Source: Tenacibaculum sp. Bg11-29
Lineage (GTDB): Bacteria > Bacteroidota > Bacteroidia > Flavobacteriales > Flavobacteriaceae
Reading direction: 5' to 3'
DNA length: 64,000 nt
NCBI RefSeq assembly: GCF_002836595.1
Contig: NZ_PJBB01000003.1
Coordinates: forward strand, 3,347,001 to 3,411,000
Shown here: positions 61,971 to 64,000 of the stretch, piece by piece
Layout: each line of letters starts with the position of its first letter
Position numbering within the stretch: position 1 is the stretch's first letter
Notes under the pieces: generated by a model
What the model saw: the letters and a program-made list of their open reading frames with translations, nothing else
What the model was told of the DNA's origin: nothing
The model's database searches: none
Position numbers and translations under genes: made by a program

Positions 61971-62515
61971 TGAGAATTATTTCAGGAAAACATAAAAGCA
62001 GGCGCCTTTCTGCACCAAAGAAATTACCCGTACGACCAACAACAGATATGGCAAAAGAATCGCTATTTAATATTTTAAATAACGATTATTATTTTGATAG
62101 TATTGCTGTCTTAGACTTATTTGCAGGAACAGGTAACATCAGTTACGAATTTGCTTCTAGAGGAACCTTAACAGTACATGCTGTTGATGCCCATTTTGGA
62201 TGTATAAAATTTATAAACGAAACAGCTAAAGACCTTGATTTAGATATTAACACTTATAAAAGTGACGTATATAAGTTTTTAGAAAAAACATCTTTAAAAT
62301 CAGATGTTATTTTTGCTGACCCTCCTTATGATTTTGATGAAGCTCAATTTTTAAAAATTGCTGATCTTGTTTTTGAACGTGAACTTCTAAACGAAGAAGG
62401 TACTTTAATCATAGAACATTCTAAACATACTGATTTAACAAAACACCCAAACCATAGTTATGATAAACGCTATGGTGGTAATGTATTTAGTTTTTTCAGT
62501 TTAGAAACAACATAA
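61970..62515 (+). CDS. rsmD: 16S rRNA (guanine(966)-N(2))-methyltransferase
   Basis: 181 residues. The start MRIISGKHKSRRL and RPTTDMAKESLFNIL are RsmD signatures. SAM motif I is DLFAGTGN (49-56) and the catalytic N-methyltransferase motif DPPY is near 116-119 (FADPPYDF), followed by GTLIIEHSK. It methylates G966 in helix 31 of 16S rRNA during 30S assembly. It is translationally coupled to the DUF3822 gene and followed by a terminator. Confidence 0.95.
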   Translation: MRIISGKHKSRRLSAPKKLPVRPTTDMAKESLFNILNNDYYFDSIAVLDLFAGTGNISYEFASRGTLTVHAVDAHFGCIKFINETAKDLDLDINTYKSDVYKFLEKTSLKSDVIFADPPYDFDEAQFLKIADLVFERELLNEEGTLIIEHSKHTDLTKHPNHSYDKRYGGNVFSFFSLETT

Positions 62516-62556
62516 ATTCATATATTTTCGACACGCAAAATAAAATTAATAGATTA

Positions 62557-62588
62557 AATGAAGTAATATACTATTGCTTCATTTTTTC
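62557..62588 (+). terminator. Terminator after rsmD
   Basis: 12-bp stem AATGAAGTAATA / TATTGCTTCATT with one T-G wobble, a 3-base loop and a following T-run. Confidence 0.8.
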
Positions 62589-62702
62589 TTTTTATATATA
62601 ATCATTTTAATTGATTTTGTTAAAGTTTTAATAAAACATCTTTTCTACTAATCAAAATTCAGTAACTTTCCGCTTATTTTTAAAAATAATCAAAAACAGA
62701 AA

Positions 62703-64000
62703 ATGAAAAAATATTCTACATTACTATTTTCAGCTCTTTTTGTATCCGCTTCAATATTTGCGCAAGAAACAATTAAAAAGGAGCCACAAAAAGGTCATAC
62801 AGATCAAAACAAATTTCGTCAATTGAAAGATGTTTTAGCTACACCTAATGACCAACGTACAGCTTCTGGCGCTCCTGGACATGCATATACACAACAAAAG
62901 GTTGACTATGTAATGGATTTACGTTTAGATGAATCTTCAAATAAATTGTATGGAGATGAAACTATTACTTACCATAATAATTCTAGAGATCAATTAGACT
63001 ATTTATGGGTTCAACTAGATCAGAACATGCGTGCTCCTGACTCTAAAACACCATTAGCAGAATCTAAAAGTGCCAATGGTTTTATGACTCCAGAAAAGTT
63101 TATTTCTGAAAACATGGATAAACCAAAAGATTTTGGTTATAAAATAGAAGCTGTAAAAAATGCAGATGGTGTCGATTTATCATATACTATTAATCATACG
63201 ATGATGCGTATTAATTTACCAAAAGCATTAGCTTCTGGTGAAGTTTTTAAATTTAAAATAAAATGGAATTATTTAATCAATAATTCTGTTAAAGATGGAG
63301 GTCGTTCTGGCTTTGAATCATTTCCTGATGGAAACAAAAACTATACTATCGCTCAATTTTTTCCTCGTTTAGCTGTTTACAACAATGTTGAAGGATGGCA
63401 AAATATGCAATTTTGGGGTCGTAGTGAATGGGCTTTAGAATTTGGTGATTATGATGTAAAACTAACTGTACCTGCCGACCATATTGTAGATGCTACTGGT
63501 GAATTACAAAATGAGAAAGATGTATTAACTAAAGAGCAACGTAATCGTTGGGAAAAAGCTAGAAAATCATATAAAAACCCTGTTTTTATTGTTACTCAAA
63601 AAGAAGCTGAAGCTAACGAAAAGAAAAGAAGTACTAAAACTAAAACATGGCACTTTAAAGCAAATAACGTACGTGATTACGCATTTGCTTCATCTAGAAA
63701 ATATATATGGGATGCTATGGCAGTAAAAATTAATGGTAAAAACATTATGGCTGTTTCATTATATCCTAAAGAAGGAAACCCTTTATGGGAAGAACATTCT
63801 ACAAGAGTCGTTGCTAATACTTTAGAAGAATATTCTAAAATGACTTTTGATTATCCTTATTCAAAAGCGATTTCTGTACACGCAAAAGATCAAGGAATGG
63901 AATATCCTATGATTTGTTTTAACTATGGTCGCCCTAATGCAGATGGTACCTATTCTGATAGAGTTAAGAACGGAATGATTGGAGTAATTACTCATGAAGT
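62703..64000 (+). CDS. M1 family metallopeptidase (aminopeptidase), 3' end outside window
   Basis: 432 residues visible from the ATG at 62703. Signal peptide MKKYSTLLFSALFVSASIFAQ. The N-terminal beta domain of M1 peptidases follows (VDYVMDLRLDESSNKLYGDETITYHNN is split over its first strands). The catalytic domain begins with YPYSKAISVHAKDQGMEYPMICFN. The DQGMEYPM block takes the place of the GAMEN motif, as in the periplasmic/outer-membrane Bacteroidetes branch. The window ends inside the zinc motif, at ITHE of the expected HExxH. A weak -7-like box (TAACTTTC) lies about 40 bp upstream. Confidence 0.9.
   Translation, partial: MKKYSTLLFSALFVSASIFAQETIKKEPQKGHTDQNKFRQLKDVLATPNDQRTASGAPGHAYTQQKVDYVMDLRLDESSNKLYGDETITYHNNSRDQLDYLWVQLDQNMRAPDSKTPLAESKSANGFMTPEKFISENMDKPKDFGYKIEAVKNADGVDLSYTINHTMMRINLPKALASGEVFKFKIKWNYLINNSVKDGGRSGFESFPDGNKNYTIAQFFPRLAVYNNVEGWQNMQFWGRSEWALEFGDYDVKLTVPADHIVDATGELQNEKDVLTKEQRNRWEKARKSYKNPVFIVTQKEAEANEKKRSTKTKTWHFKANNVRDYAFASSRKYIWDAMAVKINGKNIMAVSLYPKEGNPLWEEHSTRVVANTLEEYSKMTFDYPYSKAISVHAKDQGMEYPMICFNYGRPNADGTYSDRVKNGMIGVITHE

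Overview
The window looks like a chromosomal segment from a marine member of the Flavobacteriaceae (Bacteroidetes). It is strongly AT-rich. Start codons lack clear Shine-Dalgarno sequences, and several upstream regions carry the Bacteroidetes -7 box TAnnTTTG. It encodes a SprB-repeat surface adhesin, a type IX secretion (T9SS) cargo with a C-terminal sorting domain, many lipoproteins and a zinc-cysteine-free DnaX. Tenacibaculum or a close relative is a reasonable guess, but nothing here proves the genus. I found no rRNA, tRNA, CRISPR array, transposase or integrase.

Layout. (1) 1-14.03 kb, minus strand: one operon-like run of five secreted proteins: a 1582-residue unknown, an FN3-repeat protein, two paralogous ~435-residue proteins and the start of a giant SprB-repeat adhesin that leaves the window on the left. 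(2) 14.3-16.7 kb, minus: msrA, a small barrel-like outer-membrane protein and a lipoprotein. (3) 16.8-24.2 kb, plus: dnaX, then a universal stress protein directly abutting a SulP transporter, then the DUF2157/DUF4401/GDYXXLXY membrane trio. (4) 24.3-28.2 kb: pbpC and a leucine-rich lipoprotein bracketed by a ~79-bp direct repeat. (5) 28.3-36.4 kb: dihydrouridine synthase (plus), then a minus block with a lipoprotein, DbpA-like helicase, LysE exporter, pyrD and pheT. (6) 36.5-44.0 kb, mostly plus: secreted endonuclease I with T9SS signal, Nudix CoA pyrophosphatase, PlsC acyltransferase, M42 peptidase and an orphan AprA-like methyltransferase. (7) 44.3-48.0 kb, minus: PIG-L deacetylase, lipoprotein, YciI-like protein. 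(8) 48.1-58.7 kb: an accessory-looking island. (9) 58.9-64.0 kb, housekeeping: RecD-like helicase, a conserved membrane protein, DUF3822 protein, rsmD and the start of an M1 aminopeptidase.

The island at 48.1-57.8 kb is the most unusual part. All its genes lie on the minus strand, and none of the products has a recognisable signal peptide. They look like surface or extracellular parts: a compact GH18-fold protein, a small protein with a caspase-like His-Gly/Cys arrangement, two paralogous ~203-residue beta-rich proteins, a 949-residue unknown, a phage tail collar protein and a twin-domain glycosyltransferase. The last three overlap each other and are probably co-translated. A LytTR response regulator is divergently transcribed from the island's far end. 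Its receiver and DNA-binding halves lie in different frames, apparently because of a one-base frameshift. I read the set as a candidate undescribed surface or effector system; its function is inference only.
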